A DNA stretch of 17,821 bases from Deinococcus frigens DSM 12807 (GTDB lineage Bacteria; Deinococcota; Deinococci; Deinococcales; Deinococcaceae). The notes under the pieces were generated by a model. That model was not told the DNA's origin and searched no databases. It was given only the letters and a program-made list of their open reading frames with translations. Made by a program: the position numbers and the translations under genes. The stretch lies in assembly GCF_000701425.1 (NCBI RefSeq), contig NZ_JNIW01000065.1, positions 1-17,821 of the forward strand. Direction: 5' to 3'. This document shows, piece after piece, positions 9,275 through 15,854 of this stretch (the first letter of the stretch is position 1; every line of letters starts with the position of its first letter).

Positions 9275-10732
9275 ATGTCCCGAGTCCATCTCACCCTGGT
9301 GGCTTGCACCGTGGCGGCCCTCCTGAGCGGCTGCGGCAGCGCGCCGCCCTCGGTGACCCCGCCGGCTGGGCCGCCCATGGCGCAGACCACGCCGACACCC
9401 GCCCCGCCCAGCCAGCCGGAGCCGCCGGAGCCCGCGCCGCCCGCGCCTCCACCCGCCACACCGGAGCCACCACCCAACCCTCCCGCGCCCAGCCCGACGC
9501 CTCCAGCACCAACTCCTCCAACTCCTCCTCCGGTGCCGCCGCCCCCTCCGCCTGCGCCGGTCAGCAGCGCCCGGCTGCTCCTGCCCGCGCGGCTGACCCT
9601 CCCCACTGGCGGCGGCACGCTCTACACCTCTGCACTCAGCGACGGCACGCTCGGCGCGTCCGGACCGGGACTGAGCGTCACGGGGGACCGACTAACGTCT
9701 ACCGGCGCGTCCGGGACCGCCCGTCTGACCGCTGCCGACGCCCAGGGCGTGAAACGCGAGGCCAGCCTGGACCTCGCAGTCCCCGGCACCCGCAAACCCG
9801 CCCGGATCGCCACTATCGGGGACAGCATCTTCCTGCGCGGCCAGGTGCAGGCGGGCCTGGCAAAGCGCACCGGGGCCACTTTGCAAGGCACACGCGGCGC
9901 AGGGCCAGAGCGGTTCGAGGCGCGCGGCGGCTGGCAGGCAGGCTCCTACGTGCAGGCCGGCAGTGCGGCGGGGACCGACAGCCCCTATCTGTTTCCACAG
10001 GATCTGGCGGGTTCATCCTACCGGGGCAACGTCGCCTTCTGGCGTGATGTGATTGGCGTGGAGCAAAAAAACCTGACCAGGGCAAGCGATCCGGCGCGTT
10101 ACTACATGGCCTTTGGATACGGCGCAGCGGCCCGCGAGGGCGGCGGTGAGCTGCAATACGGCGCGGACGGCTACCCCCTGCGCCCACAGGCCGGGTGGGT
10201 GGTCTACGATCCGGCCCAGTCAGCCCCGTGGCAGCGCTGGGACGGCAGGGCGTGGACTGCCGACACCCCGCACATCTGGGCGCTGGATTACGGCAAGTAC
10301 CTGGACCGCCACGCCTGGGCCTTCAAAGCGGGGCGGCCCACCGACATCGTGGTCATGCTCGGCACCAACGATTTCAGCTCCCGACCCGTGACGGACGCGA
10401 GCTGGGGGACATACCGCGCGGATACGGAGACGCTGGTGACCTCCGCGCTCCTGGCGCTGCCGGGCGTGCGCGTCACGCTGCTGGCCCCGCCGATGGCCTC
10501 GGCCAGTTCGGACGCGCGGGCGAGGACCCTGACAGCAAATATGCGTGACCTGCGGGCGCGGATGCTTCAGACCTGGGACACCCCGGCCTGGGCAACTCGC
10601 GGGATGCGGCTGAGTATCGCCACTGCCGCCATCGATCCGGTGCGGGACTTCACCGCCACGGACTACGTTCACCCCGAAGCGAGTGGCCTGGACAGTACCG
10701 CGCAGTGGCTGGCGGCTGACCTGAACCGCTAG
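9275..10732 (+). CDS. Lipoprotein with proline-rich linker and SGNH hydrolase domain, paralogous to the tail fibre tip
   Basis: Predicted membrane-anchored SGNH/GDSL hydrolase of 485 residues. A short signal peptide (Arg3, hydrophobic 6-17) ends in a lipobox LSGC with Cys20. Residues about 24-95 are an extreme Pro/Ala linker, then comes a small strand-rich domain (about 97-175), then the hydrolase: IGDSI with Ser184, a downstream Gly in ARGGW, LGTND with Asn365, and DYVHP with Asp463 and His466. The hydrolase aligns block by block with the C-terminal domain of the upstream fibre (shared RGQ.QA, LQGTR, YVQAGSA, YRGNV.FW, GWVV.DPA, WAF..G.PT), so the two are duplicates of one domain. ATG 9275 is chosen over 9263 because of the promoter box spacing and a more normal signal peptide. 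The gene has its own promoter-like box and terminator. It probably modifies host surface glycan from the lipid-anchored side, perhaps altering the phage receptor. This role is inferred. Confidence 0.85.
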   Translation: MSRVHLTLVACTVAALLSGCGSAPPSVTPPAGPPMAQTTPTPAPPSQPEPPEPAPPAPPPATPEPPPNPPAPSPTPPAPTPPTPPPVPPPPPPAPVSSARLLLPARLTLPTGGGTLYTSALSDGTLGASGPGLSVTGDRLTSTGASGTARLTAADAQGVKREASLDLAVPGTRKPARIATIGDSIFLRGQVQAGLAKRTGATLQGTRGAGPERFEARGGWQAGSYVQAGSAAGTDSPYLFPQDLAGSSYRGNVAFWRDVIGVEQKNLTRASDPARYYMAFGYGAAAREGGGELQYGADGYPLRPQAGWVVYDPAQSAPWQRWDGRAWTADTPHIWALDYGKYLDRHAWAFKAGRPTDIVVMLGTNDFSSRPVTDASWGTYRADTETLVTSALLALPGVRVTLLAPPMASASSDARARTLTANMRDLRARMLQTWDTPAWATRGMRLSIATAAIDPVRDFTATDYVHPEASGLDSTAQWLAADLNR

Positions 10733-10767
10733 ATAACCCACACCGCAAGGTCAGGCCCGGTAAGTAG

Positions 10768-10791
10768 AAGCCCCCGCGCTGGCGGGGGCTT
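10768..10791 (+). terminator. Perfect 10-bp hairpin terminator after the lipoprotein gene
   Basis: AAGCCCCCGC at 10768-10777 pairs perfectly with GCGGGGGCTT at 10782-10791 around a GCTG loop, 35 bases after the lipoprotein stop. The following bases (TGCCATTCTTTAT) are only moderately T-rich. It is symmetric enough to act in both directions and so may also end transcription of the leftward gene at 10920-11630. It resembles the hairpin at 11872-11893. Confidence 0.75.
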
Positions 10792-10919
10792 GCCATTCTT
10801 TATAGCCGACACCTTGCAGTAGCAGGCTTGGTTTGGCATCAGATCGACGATGATGAATGGCAGGCCCCACCACGCGAGAATGCTACCTATTTCGTGGTGT
10901 TCTGACGCCCGTTCTTCAG

Positions 10920-11630
10920 CTAGTGGTGCGACCGGGTCTTTACAAATACCTGCACCGCTGCTCTGTTAATGGTTAGCGAGACCTCCAAGGCAATCTGTCG
11001 GAGTGTAGGTGGAATGGGGTTGCCCAGCGGGTGGTGTTCAGTGCCCTCTGCGCTGGACCTGATGCCAAAATAGCCAAGAGCATCCTGGTGTGCCAGGTTG
11101 GCATAAGGTTCGTTCAACTCAGAATCAATGTGTGCTCCGCCGTCTTGATCGGCAACGCTCTTTATTATATCTCCTCGGGTTAATGCTATTCGGTCATGTT
11201 GTCGAAACTTGGGCGGGGGGAAGGGCATGTCTGCCTGCCTCAGAACTATTTCGTCCCACCATAACTGGAAGCTTGTCCTCGGGTTACGGATGGCAATATG
11301 AGTATCCAACGATGCGGTGTATGCAATCCGGCCGTCGATCTCTTGAATTAAGAGTAGTCCTGTATGGGGAGCTAAGTTGTTCTCGTCGAAGGGATCAGCC
11401 GTGTTGATATAAGTTAGTTTCTCCTTCACGCCTAAATGATTGAGGAGAGAGCGAGTCTGACGGGTGTGTTTACGTTTTGATGGGTTCCCATCGAACAGAA
11501 GAATCCGCAGAGTCTGTGCGATCCGCTTATGCTCCATCACATGACCAGCGTCAAATGATGTACACGAGGCTTCCAGAAAATGAAGTTGTTCTCTAAGGTG
11601 ATTTTCTAGGTCGATCCGTGTGAGTTGCAT
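10920..11630 (-). CDS. Leftward moron gene, uncharacterised protein with DGGAHID motif
   Basis: Protein of 236 residues, the only gene on the - strand. It starts at ATG (complement of 11628-11630) with GGAG eight bases upstream. It has no signal peptide or membrane helix, so it is cytoplasmic. It opens with a helical, charged segment (1-45); notable motifs are WWDEIV (124-129), TRGDII (151-156), DGGAHID (163-169) and RQIALEV (211-217). From memory, a WW...V / (S/T)R.D.(I/V) / DGGAH(I/V)D..L / RQIA.E pattern occurs in a widespread family of unnamed bacterial proteins with no established function; I could not check this. The gene is visibly AT-richer than its neighbours, runs against the phage operon and lies between two similar hairpins. 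These are the marks of a moron acquired separately, expressed in the lysogen, possibly for host fitness or defence against other phages. Confidence 0.75.
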   Translation of the reverse strand: MQLTRIDLENHLREQLHFLEASCTSFDAGHVMEHKRIAQTLRILLFDGNPSKRKHTRQTRSLLNHLGVKEKLTYINTADPFDENNLAPHTGLLLIQEIDGRIAYTASLDTHIAIRNPRTSFQLWWDEIVLRQADMPFPPPKFRQHDRIALTRGDIIKSVADQDGGAHIDSELNEPYANLAHQDALGYFGIRSSAEGTEHHPLGNPIPPTLRQIALEVSLTINRAAVQVFVKTRSHH

Positions 11631-11745
11631 CGCATACGCTCCGAATAGGAAGAATCAGGCGGATCGACTCTTCACTCCAATGAACCGCTTAATTTCCGAA
11701 GTACACTGAAGTCCCTACCTCAGCAGCCTTCTGGCAGCCCAACGA

Positions 11746-11773
11746 CACCCCCCGCATTGGCATGCGCGGGGTG
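11746..11773. other. Imperfect inverted repeat upstream of the leftward gene
   Basis: CACCCC-C-CGCAT at 11746-11757 pairs with ATGCG-C-GGGGTG at 11762-11773, with one central C:C mismatch and a TGGC loop. It lies in the 292-base gap between the divergent leftward moron and the rightward tailspike gene. No T-run follows on either strand, so it is not a classic terminator. It could be an operator or a recombination remnant. Confidence 0.45.
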
Positions 11774-11792
11774 ATCTGCCGAAGTTACTACA

Positions 11793-11820
11793 TTGAGATG
11801 CCATCTTAAATCCACATAAC
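11793..11820 (+). promoter_or_regulatory. Candidate sigma-70-type promoter for the tailspike transcript
   Basis: TTGAGA at 11793-11798 (5 of 6 to TTGACA) is followed by a 16-base spacer and CATAAC at 11815-11820 (4 of 6 to TATAAT). Transcription would start near 11827, about 95 bases before the tailspike gene, and would run through the hairpin at 11872-11893. A promoter is expected here because the upstream transcript is probably ended at 10768-10791. The match is modest and in an AT-richer stretch, so chance is possible. Confidence 0.35.
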
Positions 11821-11871
11821 CTCATCTAGACCTCGCTTACCTCAGAGTTTTTCCGTTCCTGCTAAGCCCTG

Positions 11872-11893
11872 ACCCCCGCCCATCAGCGGGGGT
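11872..11893 (+). terminator. Hairpin before the tailspike gene, similar to the one at 10768
   Basis: ACCCCCGC at 11872-11879 pairs perfectly with GCGGGGGT at 11886-11893 around CCATCA, followed by TCGCCCTTTCAT. It ends about 20 bases before the tailspike ribosome site. There is no gene to terminate on its left on the + strand, so it is either a terminator inherited from before the moron arrived, a barrier against leakage, or a 5' leader hairpin of the tailspike mRNA. Confidence 0.55.
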
Positions 11894-11922
11894 TCGCCCT
11901 TTCATGCCCCTTGGAGGCCCCT

Positions 11923-14019
11923 ATGGACCGTCCCCAGATGCTCAAGATGCAAGGTTTTCTACGCGCCGCATTGGCGGTACTCGAAAACAGCCTCTTCCAA
12001 TTGCCTGAAGCTCCCATCCCTGACACCACCAAACCCACGCTGACGCTGAGCGCCAACGCCCTGGCCTTCAGCAATCCTGGCGAGGTGGTGCTGACCGCGA
12101 TAGCCGACGACAACGTCAAGATTGAGCGGGTCACCTTTTACCGGGATGGCCTGGAACTGGGCAGCGTGGAGAACGCGCCTTACGTGTGGCGCGAGAACAT
12201 TGGCATATCCAGCAACGGCAAACACAAGTACAAGGCCATCGCGGTAGATACGGCGGGCCTGACCGAGGAAGACGAGCTGGAGATCAACGTCACCATTGCC
12301 AGCGGGCCGCAGATCACAGAAATCAAGGCCACGCCCAACCCCGTCACCGCAGCAGGCCGCGTCGCGCTTCTGGCAACGGTGGCCAACGGATCCGCCGCCG
12401 GGCATGTGGACTTCTACGAGGGCACGCGGAAGATCAACCGCGAGAACATGACCCCCTGGGAGTCCAGCTTCGATCTGGCCTTCGCCGACAACGGCACGCG
12501 CACTTACCAGGCCAGGGTCTACGACAGGGCCGACGTGTTGACGTCCACCCGCGACGTACAGGTCACGGTCAACATCCCTGCGCCGCCGTCCCCGCCCAGC
12601 GCGGCCACCCTGACCAACGACGGCGACGCCTTCACGCTCAACTGGCCGAGTTCCACCTCGAATCAATACGTGGTCTACAGCGCCTACGCGGCAACAGACC
12701 GCATGTTCGCCCCGATCTCCCCCTGGGTGCAGGGGACGACATTCCGCGATCCCAACGTCTATGACGGCGTGGCGGTCTGGTATCAGGTCTGGAGGCTGGT
12801 CAACGGCATCGAGGTCTTCCACGCGGAAGTGAACGGCGTGCAGCCGGAGCGCATCTGGGAAGATCCCGCGCAGCTCCCGCCCGGCAGGTACGTGGGCCGC
12901 CGCTTCCGCTCCCTGACGCCCGGCGTTCGGGCCTTCAAAACGACAGGCTGTTCCCCGACTCAGCTCTACGACTTTGAGGACTGCTCCTTCGCGTCTGTCT
13001 ACCACTGCATTCACGGCTGGTTTGCCCGCGTGAAGATGCGCGGCGTCAGGATGTGGGGGCTGATGCCCGAAGGGGCGGACAAGTCGCACGGCTCAGGGTT
13101 CGCTTTCGAGCAGTTCCGGCATCTGGATGTGGAGTACTGCTACTTCGAGAACATCAAAAACAATTACCTCACGCAGCATCAAAGCACCGGCGCGCCCGGC
13201 GACACGATGCACTTCAACCGCAACTTTGCCCGCAACATCATGGGGCAGAAGACGGACGGGGCGGGCGGCTACAGGGAAGGAAACACGGTCAACGTGGATT
13301 TCACGTATTCCCAGGTCCTCCAGCTCGCCAAGTGCAAGCCGGGAATTACTGGCGATCCGAACTCCTCGGCCATCCGGGGCGGGCAGATCATCGGGAACTA
13401 TTCGAGCAACGAAGCGAACTGGAGCCGCGTCGAGGACAACTACTCGGATTACCAGACCTTCGGCTATCCCGACAGCAAAATCCAGATGACCGACAACCTG
13501 GTGGACGGCGCGTTCCCCTACCGTCCAACCGTCCACACCACGTACTCCGGCGGCGGGTACATGGTGGGCGACGAGGGCGGGAACGACATCGAGCAGAACC
13601 GCAATATCGCCGTCCGGTACACCAATTACGGCGGGGCAATCATGAACGGCGTCGGGAACATCTCCGACAACGGGCGGTACGTCCGCTCGCCCTACCTGTG
13701 GAACGGCCAGCGCATGACCATCGCGCCGCCGACGGGCCTCGTCGCTATGCAGTTCTGGGACTACAACCGCGTTGGCGCGGGCATGCACGACAACAGCATG
13801 AAAAACAACTACCTTGCCAACCAGTATCAGAAGGCCACGGGCGATCCGATCACGAACAACAGCTTCGTGACCGTCAACGGCAAGAACGGGAACGTCTACG
13901 AAGGCAACACGGAGTTTAAGGGCCTCGTGACCGTCGAGATGGAGTGGGCCGAGGTCCGCCTCTGGCGGGACCGCCTGGCCGCCAACTCCAAGGGCTTCGG
14001 CCCGCAGTACGCCGCCTGA
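11923..14019 (+). CDS. Tailspike-like protein: two Ig-like domains, Fn3-like domain, parallel beta-helix
   Basis: Protein of 698 residues, probably a second receptor-binding or glycan-degrading tail protein. ATG 11923 is chosen because GGAGG at 11913-11917 lies five bases upstream; an in-frame TTG at 11911 would overlap that site. Residues 1-27 form a helix that may attach the spike. Residues about 34-125 and 129-220 look like two bacterial Ig-like domains (each opening with an I/L.L.A or I..IKATPNP strand and containing a VTFYRDG or VDFYEG core). A Fn3-like segment spans about 222-310. The rest, about 315-675, is rich in short Asn/Gly turns (DNLVDG, NNYL, NRNIAVRY, GVGNISDNG) typical of right-handed parallel beta-helices of the pectate-lyase type. 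No catalytic residues can be assigned. It follows the moron island and precedes a small helical protein that may assist it. Confidence 0.7.
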   Translation: MDRPQMLKMQGFLRAALAVLENSLFQLPEAPIPDTTKPTLTLSANALAFSNPGEVVLTAIADDNVKIERVTFYRDGLELGSVENAPYVWRENIGISSNGKHKYKAIAVDTAGLTEEDELEINVTIASGPQITEIKATPNPVTAAGRVALLATVANGSAAGHVDFYEGTRKINRENMTPWESSFDLAFADNGTRTYQARVYDRADVLTSTRDVQVTVNIPAPPSPPSAATLTNDGDAFTLNWPSSTSNQYVVYSAYAATDRMFAPISPWVQGTTFRDPNVYDGVAVWYQVWRLVNGIEVFHAEVNGVQPERIWEDPAQLPPGRYVGRRFRSLTPGVRAFKTTGCSPTQLYDFEDCSFASVYHCIHGWFARVKMRGVRMWGLMPEGADKSHGSGFAFEQFRHLDVEYCYFENIKNNYLTQHQSTGAPGDTMHFNRNFARNIMGQKTDGAGGYREGNTVNVDFTYSQVLQLAKCKPGITGDPNSSAIRGGQIIGNYSSNEANWSRVEDNYSDYQTFGYPDSKIQMTDNLVDGAFPYRPTVHTTYSGGGYMVGDEGGNDIEQNRNIAVRYTNYGGAIMNGVGNISDNGRYVRSPYLWNGQRMTIAPPTGLVAMQFWDYNRVGAGMHDNSMKNNYLANQYQKATGDPITNNSFVTVNGKNGNVYEGNTEFKGLVTVEMEWAEVRLWRDRLAANSKGFGPQYAA

Positions 14020-14050
14020 TCTGCCCCACCTTCTTCTCCAGGAGTCCACC

Positions 14051-14500
14051 ATGCAAAACGCACAGACCGTCCACCTGCACCTGATCGCCCTGAAGGCCGT
14101 CGCCGAGATCGAGCGCCGGGGCGTGGCCTTCAGGGCTGGCACCCGCAACGATGCCGTAAGTGCCGAGGAAGCCGCGCGGGAGGCCGCGTTAGACCTGGCC
14201 CACCAGATCGCAGACCAGAACCCACTGCTGACCATTGATGAACTGGCTGAGCAGATTTACACGCCCCCCCAGGCCGTGAAGGTGCGCGACGCCAACGGCG
14301 AGAAGCTGACCGGAAAGGGCGAGAACGCCGCCGAGTACATCCGCGAGCAGTACGCCGAGGCCCGCCAGTACCTGCCTGCCGCCGAGGTCATTCCCGCAGA
14401 TAGCCCAGAGCTGGAACCCGCCATTGATGAGGCGCTGGCCTGGGCCTGGGAGAAGAACGGGGCGCTGGTGCAGGAACTGACAGACCGCGCCGCCACCTGA
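14051..14500 (+). CDS. Small helical protein, function unknown
   Basis: Acidic, Ala- and Glu-rich protein of 149 residues, almost entirely predicted helix, with no cysteine, signal peptide or membrane segment. It starts at ATG 14051 with AGGAG at 14040-14044, six bases upstream, and lies 31 bases after the tailspike stop, so the two are co-transcribed. A gene of this size directly after a fibre or spike is often an assembly chaperone, and this is the best guess from position. No sequence motif supports it. It is the last gene before the intrinsic terminator at 14533-14558. Confidence 0.65.
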   Translation: MQNAQTVHLHLIALKAVAEIERRGVAFRAGTRNDAVSAEEAAREAALDLAHQIADQNPLLTIDELAEQIYTPPQAVKVRDANGEKLTGKGENAAEYIREQYAEARQYLPAAEVIPADSPELEPAIDEALAWAWEKNGALVQELTDRAAT

Positions 14501-14532
14501 CGCCGCCCATAACCCATTTCTTTACCCACAGC

Positions 14533-14558
14533 CCTGCCGCCGTGCAGGTTTTTGTTTT
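14533..14558 (+). terminator. Intrinsic terminator between tail and late cassettes
   Basis: CCTGC at 14533-14537 pairs with GCAGG at 14544-14548 around a six-base loop and is followed directly by TTTTTGTTTT (14549-14558). The stem is short, but the T-run is the best in the window. It falls 32 bases after the small helical protein gene and just before the ribosome site of the metallopeptidase lipoprotein, so it may end or attenuate tail transcription before the late cassette. Confidence 0.65.
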
Positions 14559-14588
14559 GCCACTTTCGGAGGTGGTGTCATCCGTCTA

Positions 14589-15005
14589 TTGATCCTTGTG
14601 CTGGTCCTGGTGGTCAGCTCCTGCGCTTCACCTCTGCCCCCACACTCCCCCACAGTCTGGGGGCTTTCCTATGCCGCTCTGGAGGTGCCTGCTGGAACGC
14701 TGGCCCCACTGAGCGCTGTCGCGGGTTGGAACACCGTCCGCATCGAGGCGGGCCACGTCAACACGCGCATGGTGGCCCACGAGGTCACGCACATCTGGCA
14801 GCAGCGCCATCTGGCCGTGCCCGTGGCGTTCCTGGGTGCGCCGTGCGGCTGGCAGCCGGAGTGGAACTGCTCAGCCCTGGAAGCCCACGCCGACGCGGTG
14901 GGGGCGGCGGCGGTCCGGGCCGGGTGTTCCCCCGGTGATTTCGGCTGGCCCGGCTGGGAGGCCACGGCCTGCACGATTCCTGACCCACTGGAGGTCCACC
15001 CATGA
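14589..15005 (+). CDS. Small HExxH zinc-metallopeptidase-like lipoprotein
   Basis: Protein of 138 residues from TTG 14589. It has a hydrophobic N-terminus ending in a lipobox-like VSSC (Cys12), then MVAHEVTHIWQQRH with the zincin signature His64-Glu65-x-x-His68. Thirty residues later EAHAD supplies Glu98 and Asp102, an ExxAD pattern like the third zinc ligand of gluzincins. The AHE.TH..QQ context resembles the DUF4157 type of putative peptidase. Four further cysteines (including 86 and 94) suggest disulfides and an exported protein. Start choice is uncertain: the only ribosome site, GGAGG at 14568-14572, is 16 bases from the TTG but 7 bases from an in-frame ATC at 14580, which would add Ile-Arg-Leu and provide the missing positive charge of the signal peptide. 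The stop overlaps the next start (ATGA). Substrate and role are unknown; a cell-envelope role is inferred. Confidence 0.7.
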   Translation: MILVLVLVVSSCASPLPPHSPTVWGLSYAALEVPAGTLAPLSAVAGWNTVRIEAGHVNTRMVAHEVTHIWQQRHLAVPVAFLGAPCGWQPEWNCSALEAHADAVGAAAVRAGCSPGDFGWPGWEATACTIPDPLEVHP

Positions 15006-15814
15006 ACTACGGCTTTTATCACGTCTCCTGGGCCGCGCCTGGGAGCCAGAAAACACATCAGCAGCAGGCCCTCACCCGAACGGCGGGCCGGGGCTGCACG
15101 CTGCTGCACCTCTCGCACCTGGGGGAAGTGGCGCACACGCGGCGGCTGCTCAGGCTGGCCGAGGGGCGGGGTATGACGCTGATCGTCAAGGACCTGGTGG
15201 GGCCGGACCTCCTGGCCTTGCAGGACACCCCCAACCTCATTCACTCAGTCAAGGACGACGCCAACGCCAAACCGCTGGCTGAGATTCAGGGGGCGTGCGC
15301 GGCCTCGGCAGTGGCGCGGCGGTACGTCAGCATCGGGCCGAGCTTGAAGGACAACTGCGCGGCGCTGTACGGCCTGACGGAAACCATCGGTGTGCAGAGC
15401 TACCCGTTTGGCGGCGCGGACCAGCTCCATGCCTCCTGGCTGATCTGGAAAGCCGCGCGGACGCAGGCGGACCTGAACCGCGCAACGGTGATCGGCAACG
15501 CGCAGCTCCATCCGCTGTGGGCCGGGATGCCCCTCCCGACGCCTCGGCAGATCACGGCCCAGGTGTGGGTGGCCGCCGCCTGCGGACTGGACGGGCTGCT
15601 GGGGTACACGCTGATCGATCAGCAGGGGCCGCTATCCGCTGAGATGGAGGAGCATTTCTGCGCCGTGTGCGCCCAGGTGTCCCGGTTCGCTCCGGGGCGG
15701 CCCCTGACCACGGCCATCCAGAGCAACCGGCTCACCGCGACGTGGGCAGGCGGCGTTCAGGTGGTCATTGACCTCCAGGCGGGCGCTGTGGTGTCACTGC
15801 GGACGCGGGAGTGA
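15002..15814 (+). CDS. TIM-barrel glycosidase-like protein
   Basis: Protein of 270 residues starting at ATG 15002, overlapping the preceding stop by four bases. It shows a regular alternation of strands and helices fitting a (beta/alpha)8 barrel: YGFYHVSW, TLLHLSHL, MTLIVKDL, NLIHSVKDDAN, RRYVSIGP, TIGVQSYPFG, ATVIGNAQLH and LLGYTLIDQQG. The KDDAN after the fourth strand and the segment QITAQVWVAAACGLDGLLGYTL, with its run of Ala/Gly before a final strand, are reminiscent of glycoside hydrolases. I cannot name a family, and the catalytic acids are only candidates. There is no signal peptide. Coupling to the metallopeptidase lipoprotein and position before the lysis genes suggest a role at the envelope during late infection, or a role as a virion component. 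It could also be a non-catalytic barrel. Confidence 0.55.
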   Translation: MNYGFYHVSWAAPGSQKTHQQQALTRTAGRGCTLLHLSHLGEVAHTRRLLRLAEGRGMTLIVKDLVGPDLLALQDTPNLIHSVKDDANAKPLAEIQGACAASAVARRYVSIGPSLKDNCAALYGLTETIGVQSYPFGGADQLHASWLIWKAARTQADLNRATVIGNAQLHPLWAGMPLPTPRQITAQVWVAAACGLDGLLGYTLIDQQGPLSAEMEEHFCAVCAQVSRFAPGRPLTTAIQSNRLTATWAGGVQVVIDLQAGAVVSLRTRE

Positions 15815-15840
15815 CGTCCCCACCCCTCTCCCACCCCCAC

Positions 15841-15850
15841 AGGAGGTGAT
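15841..15850 (+). promoter_or_regulatory. Extended Shine-Dalgarno site AGGAGGTGAT
   Basis: Ten consecutive bases complementary to the 16S rRNA 3' end, with AGGAGG eight bases before ATG 15855. This is the longest ribosome site in the window and fixes the start of the secreted protein, ruling out the in-frame upstream GTG at 15768. It suggests strong translation of that gene. Confidence 0.8.
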
Positions 15851-15854
15851 TTCC

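Noticed and set aside
9340..9562. C-rich repetitive tract considered as a CRISPR or tandem-repeat array
   Set aside because: It is in frame and encodes the Pro-rich linker; no regular unit or spacers.
10868..10899. CACCACG / CGTGGTG inverted repeat after the leftward gene
   Set aside because: Seven-base stem with an 18-base loop and no T-run on the - strand; too weak to call as a terminator.
11090..11407. 105-codon + strand frame inside the leftward moron gene
   Set aside because: No ribosome site and implausible composition; the opposite strand encodes a coherent protein with motif-like segments.
15768..15854. Upstream in-frame GTG at 15768 for the secreted protein
   Set aside because: It lies inside the preceding gene and would bury the signal peptide; the extended ribosome site points to ATG 15855.
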